Positions 35,562-48,717 of a stretch of 64,000 bases of DNA are shown here, piece by piece. The stretch spans positions 220,001-284,000 of the forward strand of contig JAAOOA010000328.1 of assembly GCA_012861695.1 (NCBI GenBank). Reading direction: 5' to 3'. Position 1 is the stretch's first letter. Each line of letters opens with the position of its first letter. A program made the translations under genes and the position numbers. Source of the DNA: Trematomus loennbergii (taxonomy: Eukaryota; Chordata; Actinopteri; Perciformes; Nototheniidae). A model generated the notes under the pieces. It did no database searches. It saw only the letters and a list, made by a program, of their open reading frames with translations, and had not been told where the DNA came from.

Positions 35562-36795
35562 TAACACTCTTTAAAGTAGAGACACTACATACTGATATAC
35601 ACCTGAACATCAGCAGGAGAGGACTCTTTAAAGTAGAGACACTACATACTGATATACACCTGAACATCAGCAGGAGAGGACTCTTTAAAGTAGAGACACT
35701 ACATACTGATATACACCTGAACATCAGCAGGAGAGGACTCTTTAAAGTAGAGACACTACATACTGATATACACCTGAACATCAGCAGGAGAGGACTCTTT
35801 AAAGTAGAGACACTACATACTGATATACACCTGAACATCAGCAGGAGGACTCTTTAAAGTAGAGACACTACATACTGATATACACCTGAACATCAGCAGG
35901 AGAGGACTCTTTAAAGTAGAGACACTACATACTGATATACACCTGAACATCAGCAGGAGAGGACTCTTTAAAGTAGAGACACTACATACTGATATACACC
36001 TGAACATCAGCAGGAGAGGACTCTTTAAAGTAGAGACACTACATACTGATATACACCTGAACATCAGCAGGAGAGACTCTTTAAAGTAGAGACACTACAT
36101 ACTGATATACACCTGAACATCAGCAGGAGAGGACTCTTTAAAGTAGAGACACTACATACTGATATACACCTGAACATCAGCAGGAGAGAACTCTTTAAAG
36201 TAGAGACACTACATACTGATATACACCTGAACATCAGTAGGAGAGGACTCTTTAAAGTAGAGACACTACATACTGATATCATCTGAACATCAGTAGGAGA
36301 GGACTCTTTAAAGTAGAGACACTACATACTGATATACACCTGTACTTTGAACACTTAAATTATATTATTAACATTTTTAAACTGTATACCCCGTTTATCT
36401 AGGCCCTTCTTGTTTTTTGTTTGATGTATATATGTCACACTGTAGGACTGCGGGAAAACGATATTTCGAGATTTCTGGCTGTAACACATGTAGAATTCTT
36501 GACAATAAAGCTGACTTTGACTTTGACCTGAACATCAGCAGGAGAGACTCTTGAAAGTAGAGACACTACGTACTGATATACACCTGAACATCAGCAGGAG
36601 AGGACTCTTTAAAGTAGAGACACTACATACTGATATACACCTGAACATCAGCAGGAGAGGACTCTTTAAAGTAGAGACACTACATACTGATATACACCTG
36701 AACATTAGCAGGAGAGGACTCTTTAAAGTAGAGACATTACATACTGATGTACACCTGAACATCAGCAGGAGAGAACTCTTTAAAGTAGAGACACT
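35562..36795. repeat. 57-bp minisatellite in copy 2, about 17 units, interrupted
   Basis: Same unit and orientation as 22428-22795, with unit-length variants (three shortened by 2-3 bp). It is interrupted at 36343-36525 by a LINE fragment. Confidence 0.95.
36343..36525. mobile_element. LINE 3' fragment inserted in the 57-bp array
   Basis: Ends gacaataaagctgactttg, a typical fish non-LTR retroelement tail. It is bounded by ACCTG at 36338-36342 and 36526-36530, a 5-bp direct repeat consistent with target duplication. Absent from copy 1. Confidence 0.75.
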
Positions 36796-37525
36796 ACATA
36801 CTCACACATGTATATGATTTTTAACTTTTAAATGTCTCTCCTCAGGGTTTGGATACCGCTTTGGGAAACCTAAAGGTCCCCGCAGTCATCCGGAGACCTG
36901 GGTGTGATAATATTGAAGCTGATGAGATGATGATGATGATGATGATGATGATTGAGCACGTCGCTAACGGACAGCGAAGAGTTCCTTAAACACAGAAAAG
37001 AAGCTGAAGCTGCTTCCCTTTTCCTCTGTTAACAGGAAGTGCCTTTTCCAGCGCTGATGCACTTTGTCCTGCAGAGAGGAGGCTTTAATAACTCCTGCAC
37101 CAAAGACTTGAATGTTTAATAAATCTAGCTCACCTGCAGGATAATTAGCTTCAAGAGGCGGTAGAGAGAGGTTTTAATGCTGTAATACTTAGTGTAAGAG
37201 GAGTATATTTTGATATATATGTGTACATCAGTCAATGCACTGCGTGTCATTAAGTTTGGTTTCTCCGCCATCATTCACATCCCTCTGTAGTATTTAAATT
37301 AATATTTTTAAAGGATACATTTATTTTTGAGAGGTGATTTCGAGTACAGTGAATGTGATGTATACTGGTTACACACAAAATAATTTATTAAAAAAAGATA
37401 GAACTTCTTTGCATCTCGTTGTTGTTTTTTATAGTGAACAAGACAATAATTAATGTTTGTTTTTTTGTATTTTGGGGATGAGTCGCCCTCTGGTGGCAGA
37501 ATGAGGAACATTATTGTTGATTTCT

Positions 37526-38000
37526 TTAAAGGGGACCTATCATGCAAAAAGCACTTGTGTACGTCTTGTCTACATGAATATGTGTCCCCGGTGTTCCAGG
37601 GAACTCACCAAGTGTCAGAAAACACAACCCTCTCTATTTTCCTCCATACCCAAATCTCTAAAAAAGGGGCTGCAACGGATCTGATAAAAACTGATCCAGA
37701 TTTGAACACTGTCCTGACGTCAGGACGGTGGCGCTACGGCTATTGGGCCAACTCCACCAATCAGGAGGACAGCCACGGCCATTGCCGTTCAAAAGTGCTG
37801 GAGACGCTGTAGTACATATGCCAGGCCTGTAGATGGTGCTGTTCTCACTGAATCTGCCCTTGCACAAACAGAGCTATAAATTGTCAAATTGAGCAAAATG
37901 AGGCATGGCTAAATGCATGATCTGTTTGGTATAAATATGCCTTATATAGGTATGGTCCTACACTATATTATTCAAATATAGCATGATAGGTCCACTTTAA
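37526..38000. mobile_element. TTAA-flanked MITE, copy 2
   Basis: Same element and position as 23517-23993. Confidence 0.8.
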
Positions 38001-38096
38001 AGTAAATTCAGATTGAACATAGTAAAACATTTTAATTCTAGTGTCCGTCCAAAAAAAATATTACTTATATTGAAAACCGCCCTTGAAAGGTGGGAT

Positions 38097-38306
38097 CAGG
38101 GGGACTGGCCATCGGGACGTTCGGGACGAATCCGATGGGCCGGTACTGAAGTGGGCCGGTCAGACGATGTGGGCCGGTCAGATAAGTCACACCGTCGACA
38201 ATGTACTAGCGGTATTTACTTGCGGCACTGAGGTGGGCCGCTCGGATAAGTACCGAGGTGGGCCGGTCGAGAGTCCCGGGCTGATTTGCAGTCCCAGTCC
38301 GCCCTG
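38097..38306. mobile_element. GC-rich hAT MITE, copy 2
   Basis: Same element as 24091-24302 with GGTGGGAT flanks retained at 38089-38096 and 38307-38314; two bases shorter, from single-base losses. Confidence 0.85.
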
Positions 38307-38314
38307 GGTGGGAT

Positions 38315-40085
38315 AGTAGACTAAAAGATTTAGGAATCCAAACTATAACATATAATAAGTAGCCTGTATCAAGATTGATGCAAAACAAGTGACCTTTGAC
38401 ATTTTTAGAGAGGTTTAGGGGAAAAAACCCCTTCTGGGGTCATTTGGGTGGATTTTCAATCTCAGGAACCCATCGGTCGATTTTGGTGATTGACACCACT
38501 TTTGAACTGTTAGAGCCAATAGAATCGAGGGGGTGTTCCTAAATCCATCTACACATTACCATTGAGGAGTGAGAGTGATGCGTAGCCAGAATGCCCAAAA
38601 CCGGAAGCTTCGTTACACTCTATATGAAAACTACTCTTATTGACTAAATGTTATAAATTATAAAATGCAATAACGTGCTTTAACCAGTAGGTGTCCCTTT
38701 CTATCAGCTGTGCACCGTTATGGCGTAAATACAGCCTATCTACCAATTGGATCAAATATAAAAGTCAGCCGAATTAGTGTTGATACTGCAAGGAGACGTA
38801 TTGTGTGAAAAGAAATGTAAGATGTTGTTTAATTGCTTATATATTTAAGATCCACGTCAAGTTTTCAGTTTGGCGGCAGTTCCTGTTTGTCTAGAAGTCT
38901 TGTCATCAGGGCTCTATACATAGAGTTAACTACGGCAGATATGTCATATTTAATGCAGCCGAAACGTGTATTACAATGCCGTTATGTGATGACTTTCAAA
39001 GAGAAAAGCAAGCACACTCGGAATAATGTATTATACATTTGTTTATACAGTCTATGGTTGCTACAGAGGATTGTGGGTAATGTCATGTCTTCGGCCATCC
39101 AAAACTCATAGAAAACGACTTGTTTCTCAGAATTGAAGGGGAAAACGTGACAAAAGCATTGTACACACACTAAAACCTATCAATGTCGTTTAATTAACAA
39201 GATAATCTGGTGTTTTTGAGTTGATGAGTAGTGGAGATATCACTGTCAAATCAATCGACAGTAAGGGGAATACTTACTTCCGGGTGTACAATTCTCCGTT
39301 ATCCAATGGGAATGGACGCTCACATTGCCTTTAACAGCCTCCGACACAAACGAATGCCGTGCTTCCTAAGCGTCAAATACCGCCGCCGATGGGAATACAT
39401 TGCAATCAGTTGAAAGCTCTTTGCGTCCTTTATGAAGCTGAAGGAGCCTCGGCGCGTCACAACTGGACGCCTCGGACCCTGACCAAGCGTCGCTCCGGAC
39501 GCTTAGGAGTGAGAGTGTGTTGCCCGGATCCTCACCGAGGACAGGTCCTTACGGGCCGACATCTGGGGGAAGAGAGGGGGATTAATGCCACATTTAAACT
39601 TTTAAATATAAAACAAACGGTCGGGTAAATTACATCACATTTAAGCTTTGTCTGGGGATGCAACCTGGATGACTAACTATAATTTCACAGGAAGACGAAT
39701 GAGAGAATCTGGTGAGGGATATTTCCAAATATCTGGAACTCTGACTACTTTTAAATCCAGGCTTTTAATGTTTCTAATGTCTGTTCATTTTTGTAAATCA
39801 CTTTGTGTTGAAAGTACTGTATAATAAACTTGCCTTGCCTTTAAAATATAAAACAAACAATCGGGTAAATTACATCACATTTAAGCTTTTAAACTAAGAG
39901 CTCTCAAACTGTTTACACTTAGCTACTTTTAATAATAATCAGGGTTAAGTGTTATTCTATATTTTGCACTTAACCTGTTTTCCAGGTCTCAGGCTCGAAA
40001 ATGGAAATAAACTAATAAGAAAATGCTTAAAGGAATAAGACGAGAGAGTTCGGCTGGAGAGTGCGTGCGGACCTGTCGGTTAGAT
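38315..40085. other. no gene; copy of 24311-26097
   Basis: Aligns with copy 1, including the LINE-like tail ending near 39840. The main difference is a few inserted bases near 38913. Confidence 0.6.
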
Positions 40086-40480
40086 CAGGGTTCCAACCTT
40101 TATTGTGCCAAGGACCGGCAGATACATTAAAAAAAAATCGCGGACGGTTGTCAATTTTAACTGATTTTAATATTTACTCACCAGCAGGTGGCAACAGAGG
40201 CTAATTGTATTTAACAGCCTGAACAAATACCAATATGCATCCAAAACATATTAACGTTTAAAACCAGGATACAATTAAAACAAAAAATTAGGACCGCTTT
40301 ACAAATATTAATATAATATATAATATAATATAGCCTAATATAGGCCTAGGTGGCAACAGTGGCTAATTGTATGTAACAGCCTGAACAAATAATAGAACAA
40401 TATGCATCCAAAACATATTAACAAAGTTTAAAACCAGGATACAATTAAAACAAATTAGGACCACTGATATAACTGAAATG

Positions 40481-42342
40481 TCAGTGAGACCCCTGGGCTT
40501 GTTTGCCAGCCATAATAACGTCATACCGGGGCGTGATGGTTGACAATGAAATGCGCAGGGTATTCCTCACGTCCAGTCTGCTTCTAAGTCTGGTCTTAGT
40601 GGCCGTCATGGCAGAAAAACCTGCCTCGCACAGATATGACGTTGGGAACGGGAGCAGTGTCTTCAGAGCAAGCGTGCCGATCTCTTTGTATTCTCCCGAC
40701 GCTTTGATCCAGAAGGATGTCAACGATGTTGAATTAAAGAGTGTTTTCAGTCCTCCGTCATTCATTAGCTCGATCAGCTGATCGTCTTGTTGCGATGGGA
40801 GCTGGTCTCGTCCATCGTCATTTAGAAATGGATCACGCATCCATCCTTTGCCATTCCTCGGGTCCTTTGCAGATGGAAAATAGCGTTCAAACGCATCAGA
40901 CAGTGATAGCAGGTGGCTGTGTATCAACTCGCCAAGTCCCTCGGCTTCTTCCGAAAAACTGGATAAGTTGCTGAACATGTCAAAAACACCCCGGTTGACG
41001 CGATGTGCCCAGGTTCCCAACTTGGCTTTGAATCCGGCGACTTTGTCTGCGAGCCTGAATGTGTCAGCCATCCTCCCCTGCATTGTCAGATTTAATTGGT
41101 TCAAAGCCATAAAAATGTCACTCAAGTAGGCTAGTTTTGCGAGCCAGCTCTTGTCACTAAAGTGCGCGGCTAAAGGTGACTGCTTGTCAGAGAGGAATTT
41201 CTGTAATTGCTCTCTTAACTCGAACACTCTCGTCAGGGCTTTCCCCTTCGACAGCCACCTCACCTCTGTATGTAGAAGAAGGCGTCTGTGATCAGCATCC
41301 ATGTCCTCGCACAATAATTCAAACACCCTCGAATTCAGGGCATGGGCTTTGATGTGGTTAATGACCCTTATTGCATCATTCAGGACCGTGTGCAGTTCAG
41401 GGGACATTTTCTTGCTTGCCAGCATCTCGCGGTGTATCATGCAGTGAGTTGCCTCGCATTCCGGTGCCACTTCTTTCACCCTGGCAGTGAACCCCGACAA
41501 CCGGCCGGTCATCGCAGCAGCCCCATCAGTGCAGACCCCGACACAAAACGCCCAATCCAGTCTGCCTGCAATGTATTCATTCACCACTCTGAATATTTCG
41601 GAGGCGGTGGTTGAGCTTGGAAGTGAAAGACAACAGAGCAAATCTTCCTCCACCTCGTCTTGATGCACATAGCGCACATAAACTAACACAACTGCCTTAT
41701 TTTCCACATCAGTGGATTCGTCCACTTGAATTGCGTACCATTGAGATGCTTTTATTCTGTCCAACAATTGCCCTTCAATATCCTCGGCAATATCATCGAT
41801 CCTCCTGGCAACAGTATTGTCCGAGAGTGGAACATGTCCTACCATCCCAGCTGCTTTTTCTCCTAAAAGTTCACGGCAGATGTCTTTGGCAGCGGGCAGT
41901 ATCAGCTCCTCTCCTATTGTAAAGGGCTTTTTAGCTTTGGCTATTCGGTGAGCAACCAGATATGAAGCCCTTGTTGCAGCGACGCTCGTTGACGTTGTGG
42001 ACTTTAACACTTGCTTCTGCCCATCCAACTCGCGTTTTTTCCTTTCAAAAAACTCAACTGGTTTGTCAATCAGAAAAGGATGTTTGGTTGACAAGTGCCG
42101 TTGAAGTTTCGATGGCTTCATTGCTTCATTACAAAGCATTTCGGCACACACAACACACAATGGTTTTGGCGCCAACGAATCGCCCGTTGCAACAAATCCA
42201 TATTTGATATACGAGGAATCGTATTTGCGATTAAAGCTCGTTTTTTTCTTTTTGGTAGCTTTTTCGGGTTGTGCCTCACCATCTCTTTTATTGAATAGCC
42301 CGCAAAGAAGCGGTTCATGGAAGTTTGCTGAGGTCCACTCAT
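40481..42342 (-). CDS. hAT transposase (ZBED5-like family), one frameshift
   Basis: A DDE-type cut-and-paste transposase. The uninterrupted 564-codon ORF runs from 42175 to 40481. The same frame continues upstream without a start to KRDGEAQPEKATKKKKTSF and KYDSSYIKYGF. A better start is MSGPQQTSMNRFFAG at 42342, joined by a one-base shift at GGG 42299-42301. Domains in order: BED zinc finger (CVVC ... HLSTKH); DUF4371-like core with VDESTDV and VCTDGAAAM (catalytic-type Asp) and CMIHRE (C-x2-H); C-terminal hAT dimerisation region LPFPTSYLCEAGFSAM. It resembles the transposons that gave rise to the domesticated ZBED5/FAM200 genes. Here it lies inside a mobile element, so it is treated as transposon rather than host gene. 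Confidence 0.88.
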
Positions 42343-43330
42343 CTCTGCACCTGCGCTCACCTCTACACTCACTGACATCAGCACCCTGACACTGACAGCG
42401 CTGTCCAGTGACAGTCCGGTCGGGTGCTGGTGTCCGGAATAGTTCGCTTGACGGATCATTAGTTCCGGCGGTGTCAAGCGATCACAGAGCTGCCGGTGCT
42501 CTCCGACAGCATTTAGCACTACATCGAGATTAAGATTAAACTAATTTATTTTGGGAACACCCACATATACATTATGGAGTTGGCCAGATGTGTGTAAATT
42601 ACTGTTCAACAACAGCATTTGTTTTCAAATGACCATGGACACACACAAACACACCGAACATACACACACACACACAGCGGAGCTGAGCAGAGCGCAGAGC
42701 ACACGCACACACACGCACACGCACACACACACACACACATCATGCGCCTTTGTGACCGTATTGACCGTATTTCCTTCATACAACAAGTAATAGGGGGAAT
42801 AATCGGGCCGTTCGATGTGTGTGTGTAGAGGTGTGTGTGGTTGAAACGTAGCAGCCTGCCTTGCAGTGGTGAACACAGTGAAGGCGGTGTGTACGCGCTG
42901 GTGCTGCACTTCTCAGAGGCTGCCTCCTGATGCTGCAAGTGAAAAAAAATAGCTCCACAACACCCCTGGCCGCAATGTCCTTAAAATGAAGTCCGAGTTT
43001 AAAATATATCTCAAATAATGTATGCACTGCCATTTCCCACATAAACATAACAGTCTGCGATGAAACGGTTGTCTCCTGTGTGCTCCACTTCCTATTGGCG
43101 CACCGGTAACTTTCTCTGCGCACGAGAGGCTGAGACCTTATGCTAACCAATTTTGATTTATTTTGTATGTTTTGATGAAATAATATGACTGGTATAGGTG
43201 CGAAAATGAAAAGAAAAAAATTTTTTTTAATAAAATATTTTTATATTTATAATTCTGCAAATATTACGATAAACTCACAGCTATTTCGCGGCCCGGCAGT
43301 AACACCTACGCGGCCCGGTACCCGTAACGG
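42343..43330. other. 5' untranslated part of hAT element
   Basis: (CA)n-rich tracts lie at 42640-42740. There is no further ORF with recognisable motifs. Confidence 0.5.
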
Positions 43331-44664
43331 TAGCCTACATTATTCAAGTTTACATTAACTTTGGATAATAACACGGGAGAAATGAGCGGAGGCGCTCTCT
43401 TTTCCTCTCTCCCCCTCTCTCTCTCTTTCCCTCTCCCTCTCTTCCCCTCTCTCTCTCCTGACAGCCCGTCAGTATCTCATGCAGCTCACTGATCCAGTAA
43501 TGAGTGACCCGACGTGAAGAATAAATATATGTATAACTAGTTTAGCTTCCAGAGGTAGATCAAATAGCTAAGTGTGTTAGGTCTAACTCTTAGTGTGTGT
43601 TCTGCTCCGCTCACCGGTCCGTCACAGCGGGTGGAGCTGCAGGATTTCTGCTTCACACACGTTGCATACCGCTATTTTATTGTCTTTTTCGGACACCTTA
43701 AAATACTGCCAGACTGGTGAAGCCATTTGGCGAGCTTGTTTTGCCGCACACAGAGAAAAGTGTCATGTATTTTACGTCATGCGATCGGCTCTCGCGATCG
43801 GCATTTTTAGAGAGCACCGATCGATCGGCAGAGAGTGAGTATCGGCCGATATCGATCGCCACGCAAAAACTGCTGTATTTGTACAGCTCCTTATGGGTAA
43901 TGCAATTTGTGAAGTGCTTTTCCTCTGTGGTGAAACGATCAGCCCTGCACCACGGAGGAAAGCGGAAGAAAGTCACCTGGAGTTAAAGAGAGCGGGGCTG
44001 CATTGCGTGAATGGCTTCCTTCTGCAGGTAACGGGGAGACGCGCTCTGGCGGCGGTCTCGTCCAGGAACCGAAAATAAAATTTAAATATTTTGCACATTT
44101 ATTCCACTTATTCCTAGTGTGCCACTGGTTACGGTGCCGCGTGCCAGGGGTTGCCGACCCCTGCACTAGAGCCAATAGAATCGAGGGGAAGTTCCTAAAG
44201 TCTTACCATTGGTGGACAGAGTGATGCGTAGCCAGAACACCATTGGTGGACAGAGTGATGCGTAGCCAGAACACCATTGAACACACCATTGATCCGAAAC
44301 GCAAAAGGTAAGACATTTGCCGTTTTGGCCCCGTAAAGTGAAGTTGTGTGTTTGTGGCACAGTGATGATACCTCTAGAATCTGTGGAATCTCAGCTTTAA
44401 TCTGATATCTTGTTTGTGCAGATCCGATAAGTAATAAAGTATTTCTACCGTGAGTTCTGTGCTAAGTGCGTTAGCATTTTTTCGCTCAGGGCTAATTCAG
44501 AAGCTTGTTATTACCCTTGTGTTTCGTTTAGCTAAAAATAGTTAATATTGTCTGATAGCTGAGTTTCTTCCCGTTAAGTGGGTATGACACATTCATAGTT
44601 TGTTAAATGTTAAGAAGCCCTCAGACGCTGTTTCTTGCAGATGTTGCGTTTTTGCCCCCATTAG
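43331..44664. other. copy of 26408-27765, no gene
   Basis: hAT remnants to about 44163 (same ccaggggttgccgacccctg end), then the accattggtggacagagtga repeats. It lacks about 20 bases present in copy 1 near 27440. Confidence 0.55.
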
Positions 44665-45127
44665 TGTAATGTAAGGTAATGTAAGGTATGTAAGGTATGG
44701 TAAGGTAAGGTAAGGTAATGTAATGTAAGTAATGTAAGTAAGTAATGTAATGTAAGGTAAGGTAAGGTAAGGTAATGTAATGTGATGTGATGTAATGTAA
44801 CGTAACGTATGGTAAGGTAATGTAATGTAATGTAACGTAACGTAACGTATGGTAAGGTAATGTAATGTAATGTAAGGTAAGGTAAGGTAATGTAATGTAA
44901 TGTAAGGTAAGGTAAGGTAAGGTAATGTAATGTAATGTAATGTAATGTAATGTAAGGTAAGGTAAGGTAAGGTAATGTAAGGTAAGGTAAGGTAAGGTAG
45001 GTAAGGTAAGGTAATGTAATGTAATGTAAGGTAATGTAAGGTAAGGTAAGGTAAGGTAAGGTAAGGTAAGGTAAGGTAAGGTAGGTAATGTAATGTAAGG
45101 TAATGTAATGTAATGTAATGTAATGTA
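44665..45127. repeat. pentanucleotide array (GTAAT/GTAAG)n, copy 2
   Basis: About 90 units against 70 in copy 1, with different order of gtaat and gtaag blocks. Confidence 0.97.
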
Positions 45128-45137
45128 GCGCTCTCAC

Positions 45138-45344
45138 CAGCAGGAGGCAGCTGTCCACCAGGCAGAAGGTCCCGGAGCGTCCGATGCCGGCGCTGCAGTG
45201 AACGACCACCGGACCCTCGGAGGTCAAACAGCCCGACTCTCGCACCTTAAACAGGAAGTTCAGGAAGGAGGCGGGGGACTCAGGGACCCCGAAGTCTGGC
45301 CAGGTGGTGTAGTGGAAGTGGAGGATCTCTCGAGTCTCTGCAGT
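45138..45344 (-). CDS. ptpn1: ptpn1 (PTP1B)-like catalytic exon, copy 2
   Basis: 207 bp, identical in sequence to 28135-28341 as far as can be read, with the same donor gtgaga and a shorter C-run acceptor. Contains TTWPDFGV and [10 protein letters not shown]. As in copy 1, no companion ptpn1 exon is seen. Confidence 0.88.
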
Positions 45345-45599
45345 CTGGGGGGGAAGATTACAGATTAAAACTCAGAAGAGAGAAGGACTCCAGATTAAAG
45401 GTTTGAGAGGTGAGTAGTGGTCTCAAAGTCTCTATCACAACTGTGAGTAAAACTGATCATTCATTATTAGTGGAGAATCTCCCTCGTCTCTGATATGATA
45501 TCTGTCCATGTTGATGTTACACATGGAGCTGCTGTGATGCAAGTCACATTTCAGACTTGATCTGACCATTAAAGTATTATCGTATCGTCAGACGTGGGA

Positions 45600-46035
45600 A
45601 GTACAAATACTTCGTTACTGTACTTAAGTACATTTTTCTGGTATTAGTACTTTACTCCACTACTTATTTTTCTGACGACTTTTTACTTTCCTTCTTACTT
45701 TTGAACACTAATACCTGTACTTTCTACTTCTTACACTTTGAACACAAATACCTGTACTTTCTACTTCTTACATTTTGAACCCAAATACCTGTACTTTCTA
45801 CTTCTTACATGTTGACCCAAATACCTGTACTTTCTACTTCTTACATGTTGAACCCAAATACCTGTACTTTCTACTTCTTACATGTTGAACACAATACCTG
45901 TACTTTCTACTTCTTACATGTTGAACCCAAATACCTGTACTTTCTACTTCTTACATGTTGAACACAAATACCTGTACTTTCTACTTCTTACATGTTGAAC
46001 ACAAATACCTGTACTTTCTACTTCTTACATGTTCG
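45600..46035. repeat. hAT-MITE end and 37-bp minisatellite, copy 2
   Basis: Counterpart of 28612-29105 with about 9 units. Confidence 0.85.
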
Positions 46036-46855
46036 GAAAGTTCTGATTTTTTTCTGAAAATCTTCAGACTTTTTCCTAAATCAGAAATTCTGACTTTTTT
46101 CTAAAATAAAAAAATTTGGACTTTCGAAAATCTGAAAATTCTGACTTTCGAAAATCCTGACTTTTTTTCGAAAAAATGTTACATTTCCCAAACAGGCTGG
46201 TTCCTTTAGTTTGAATGTGTGTTTGGTGGCGTGATCATTATTATTTAGAGTCATTGCGTGCCTATTGATTTGAACACGATCCGTGTATCCATCATTTCCT
46301 GGTCTTCTCTAAAGAAGAGGGACCAATGAAAACGTTGTCATGTTGCCGTTGTTCAGCATGGAAACATTCATTAGCTACAATGACATTATTGTTCTATTAA
46401 TATAAAGGGAGGTCAGTTACTCTTTGCTGGATGTGAATATACTTGATGTGAATATGCTGGACGTCAATCTGAAAGTTCTGATTTTTTTCTGAAAATCTTC
46501 AGACTTTTTTCCTAAAATCAGAAAATTCTATCTTTTTCGAAAATAAAAAAATTCTGACTTTTTTCGAAAATCTAAAGATTCTGACTTTTGGAAAATCTGA
46601 AAATTCTGACTTTTTTTCGAAAATCTAAAAATTCTGACTTTTTTTCGAAAATCTAAAAATTCTGACTTTTTGAAAATCGGAAGATTCTGACTTTTTCGAA
46701 AATCCTGACTTTTTTCGAAAATCCTGACTTTTTTTCGAGTCTGATAATTCAGTATATTAACATGCTGGATGTGAATATAGTTGATGTGAATATACTGGAT
46801 GTCAATTTGGAAATTCGGATTTGTCTCTGAAAATCAGAAAATTCAAACTTTTTTC

Positions 46856-47019
46856 CGACGTCGACTTGATGGACATCGACATGATGGACGTCGACATGAT
46901 GGACGTCGACATGATGGCCGTCGACATGATGGACGTCGACATGATGGCCGTCGACATGATGGACGTCGACATGATGGACGTCGACATGATGAACATCGAC
47001 ATGATGGACGTCAATATGC
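46856..47019. repeat. 15-bp satellite array, about 11 units
   Basis: Starts with a gtcgacttgatgg unit and ends with gaacatcgac, both unlike neighbouring arrays. Confidence 0.95.
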
Positions 47020-48717
47020 TGTTAGGTGTTCTGATGGTTTATCTGGTCATGTGATATGTTATGAAATAATGTTATTTGGATATGCCACTAGAGGGCAACT
47101 GAAGATCACATGGACACACTTATGCTCAGACGAAGAGGCCGAACCTGGCCACTCCCTGCCCCGTCGACGCCAACCAATGGGAGAAGACTTCACATGATAA
47201 ATATGTGACCCAAGCAGGAAGTCGGTCTCTTTCTCATCCTGATCCCATGCGGTGGAAGGAAGGAGCACAGATGTTCGCCATTTTGCAATTTCATTGTATC
47301 ATCGTATCATTGTTTTATTAAACGCTGTTAACTTGTAAATAGGCTTCCTGGACTCTTTTCAGCTAATCCTGGGCTCAGAGCAACAACAAAAACCTACAGA
47401 AGTATTGGTGTACAAATACTTTGTTTCTGTACTTAAGTACATTTTTCAGTACTTTACTCCACTACTTATTTTTCTGAAGACTTTTTACATTTTGAACCCA
47501 GATACCTGTACTTTCTACTTCTTACATTTTGAACCCAAATACCTGTACTTTCTACTTCTTACATGTTGAACACAAATACCTGTACTTTCTACTTCTTACA
47601 TGTTGAACACAAATACCTGTACTTTCTACTTCTTACATGTTGAACCCAAATACCTGTACTTTCTACTTCTTACATGTTGAACACAAATACCTGTACTTTC
47701 TACTTCTTACATTTTGAACACAAATACCTGTACTTTCTACTTCTTACATGTTGAACCCAAATACCTGTACTTTCTACTTCTTACATTTTGAACACAAATA
47801 CCTGTACTTTCTACTTCTTACATGTTGAACCCAAATACCTGTACTTTCTACTTGTTACATTTCCCAAACAGGCTGGTTCCTTTAGTTTGAATGTGTGTTT
47901 GGTGGCGTGATCATTATTATTTAGAGTCATTGCGTGCCTATTGATTTGAACATGATCCGTGTATCCATAATTTCCTGGTCTTCTCTAAAGAAGAGGGACC
48001 AATGAAAACGTTGTCATGTTGCCGTTCTTCAGCATGGAAACATTCATTAGCTAACAATGACATTATTGTTCTATTAATATAAAGGAAGGTCAGTTACTCT
48101 TTGCTGGATGTGAATATACTTGATGTGAATATGCTGGACGTCAATCTGAAAGTTCTGATTTTTTTCTGAAAATCTTCAGACTTTTTTCTAAAATAAAAAA
48201 ATTCTGACTTTTTTTCGAAAATAAAAAAATTCTGACTTTTTCGAAAATCTGAAAAGTTCTGACTTTTTTCGAAAATCTAAAAATCCTGACTTTTTTTTGA
48301 AAATCCTGACTTTTTTTGAAAATCCTGACTTTTTTTCGAAAGTCTGATAATTAAGTATATTAACATGCTGGATGTGAATATAGTTGATGTGAATATGCTG
48401 GACGTCAATCTGAAAGTTCTGATTTTTTCTGAAAATCTTCAGACTTTTTTCCTAAAATCAGAAAATTCTAACTTTTTTCGAAAATAAAAAAATTCTGATT
48501 TTTTAGAAAATCTAAAAATTCTGACTTTTTGAAATCGGAAGATTCTGACTTTTTCGAAAATCCTGACTTTTTTTCGAAAATCCTGACTTTTTTTCGAAAG
48601 TCTGATAATTCAGTATATTAACATGCTGGATGTGAATATAGTTGATGTGAATATACTGGATGTCAATTTGGAAATTCGGATTTGTCTCTGAAAATCAGAA
48701 AATTCAAACTTTTTTCC

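Larger units (their letters stand above)
35350..36907 (+). pseudogene. ptpn22: duplicate of the last three ptpn22 exons
   Basis: Exons 35350-35380, 35465-35543 and 36846-36907 with intact acceptors, donors and TGA. The first reads SLKFFRHKEK in the family frame. The second is 79 bp (C run of three against four in copy 1). The last encodes GFGYRFGKPKGPR unchanged. No upstream ptpn22 exon accompanies them, so this is a partial copy unless the duplication is an assembly artefact. Confidence 0.8.
40086..43330 (-). mobile_element. hAT transposon, nearly complete, right end deleted
   Basis: The left end CAGGGTTCCAACCTTTATTG with ggaccggcag nearby is a hAT terminus. The right side ends gcggcccggtacccgtaacg, wording usually found just inside such a terminus, but the final inverted repeat is gone. 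Compared with copy 1, insertion is after gttagat (26097) and 310 bp of flank (26098-26407) are missing. Confidence 0.85.
34805..46170. repeat. segmental duplication, copy 2
   Basis: Counterpart of 21545-29240, enlarged by a 3.2-kb hAT element, about ten more units of the 57-bp array and a LINE fragment. The left junction is a 10-base filler, gatactatga, between truncated LTR-like spacer and the duplicated sequence. Confidence 0.9.

Noticed and set aside
41342..41922. + strand ORFs of 90-103 codons
   Set aside because: Shadows on the opposite strand of the hAT transposase.
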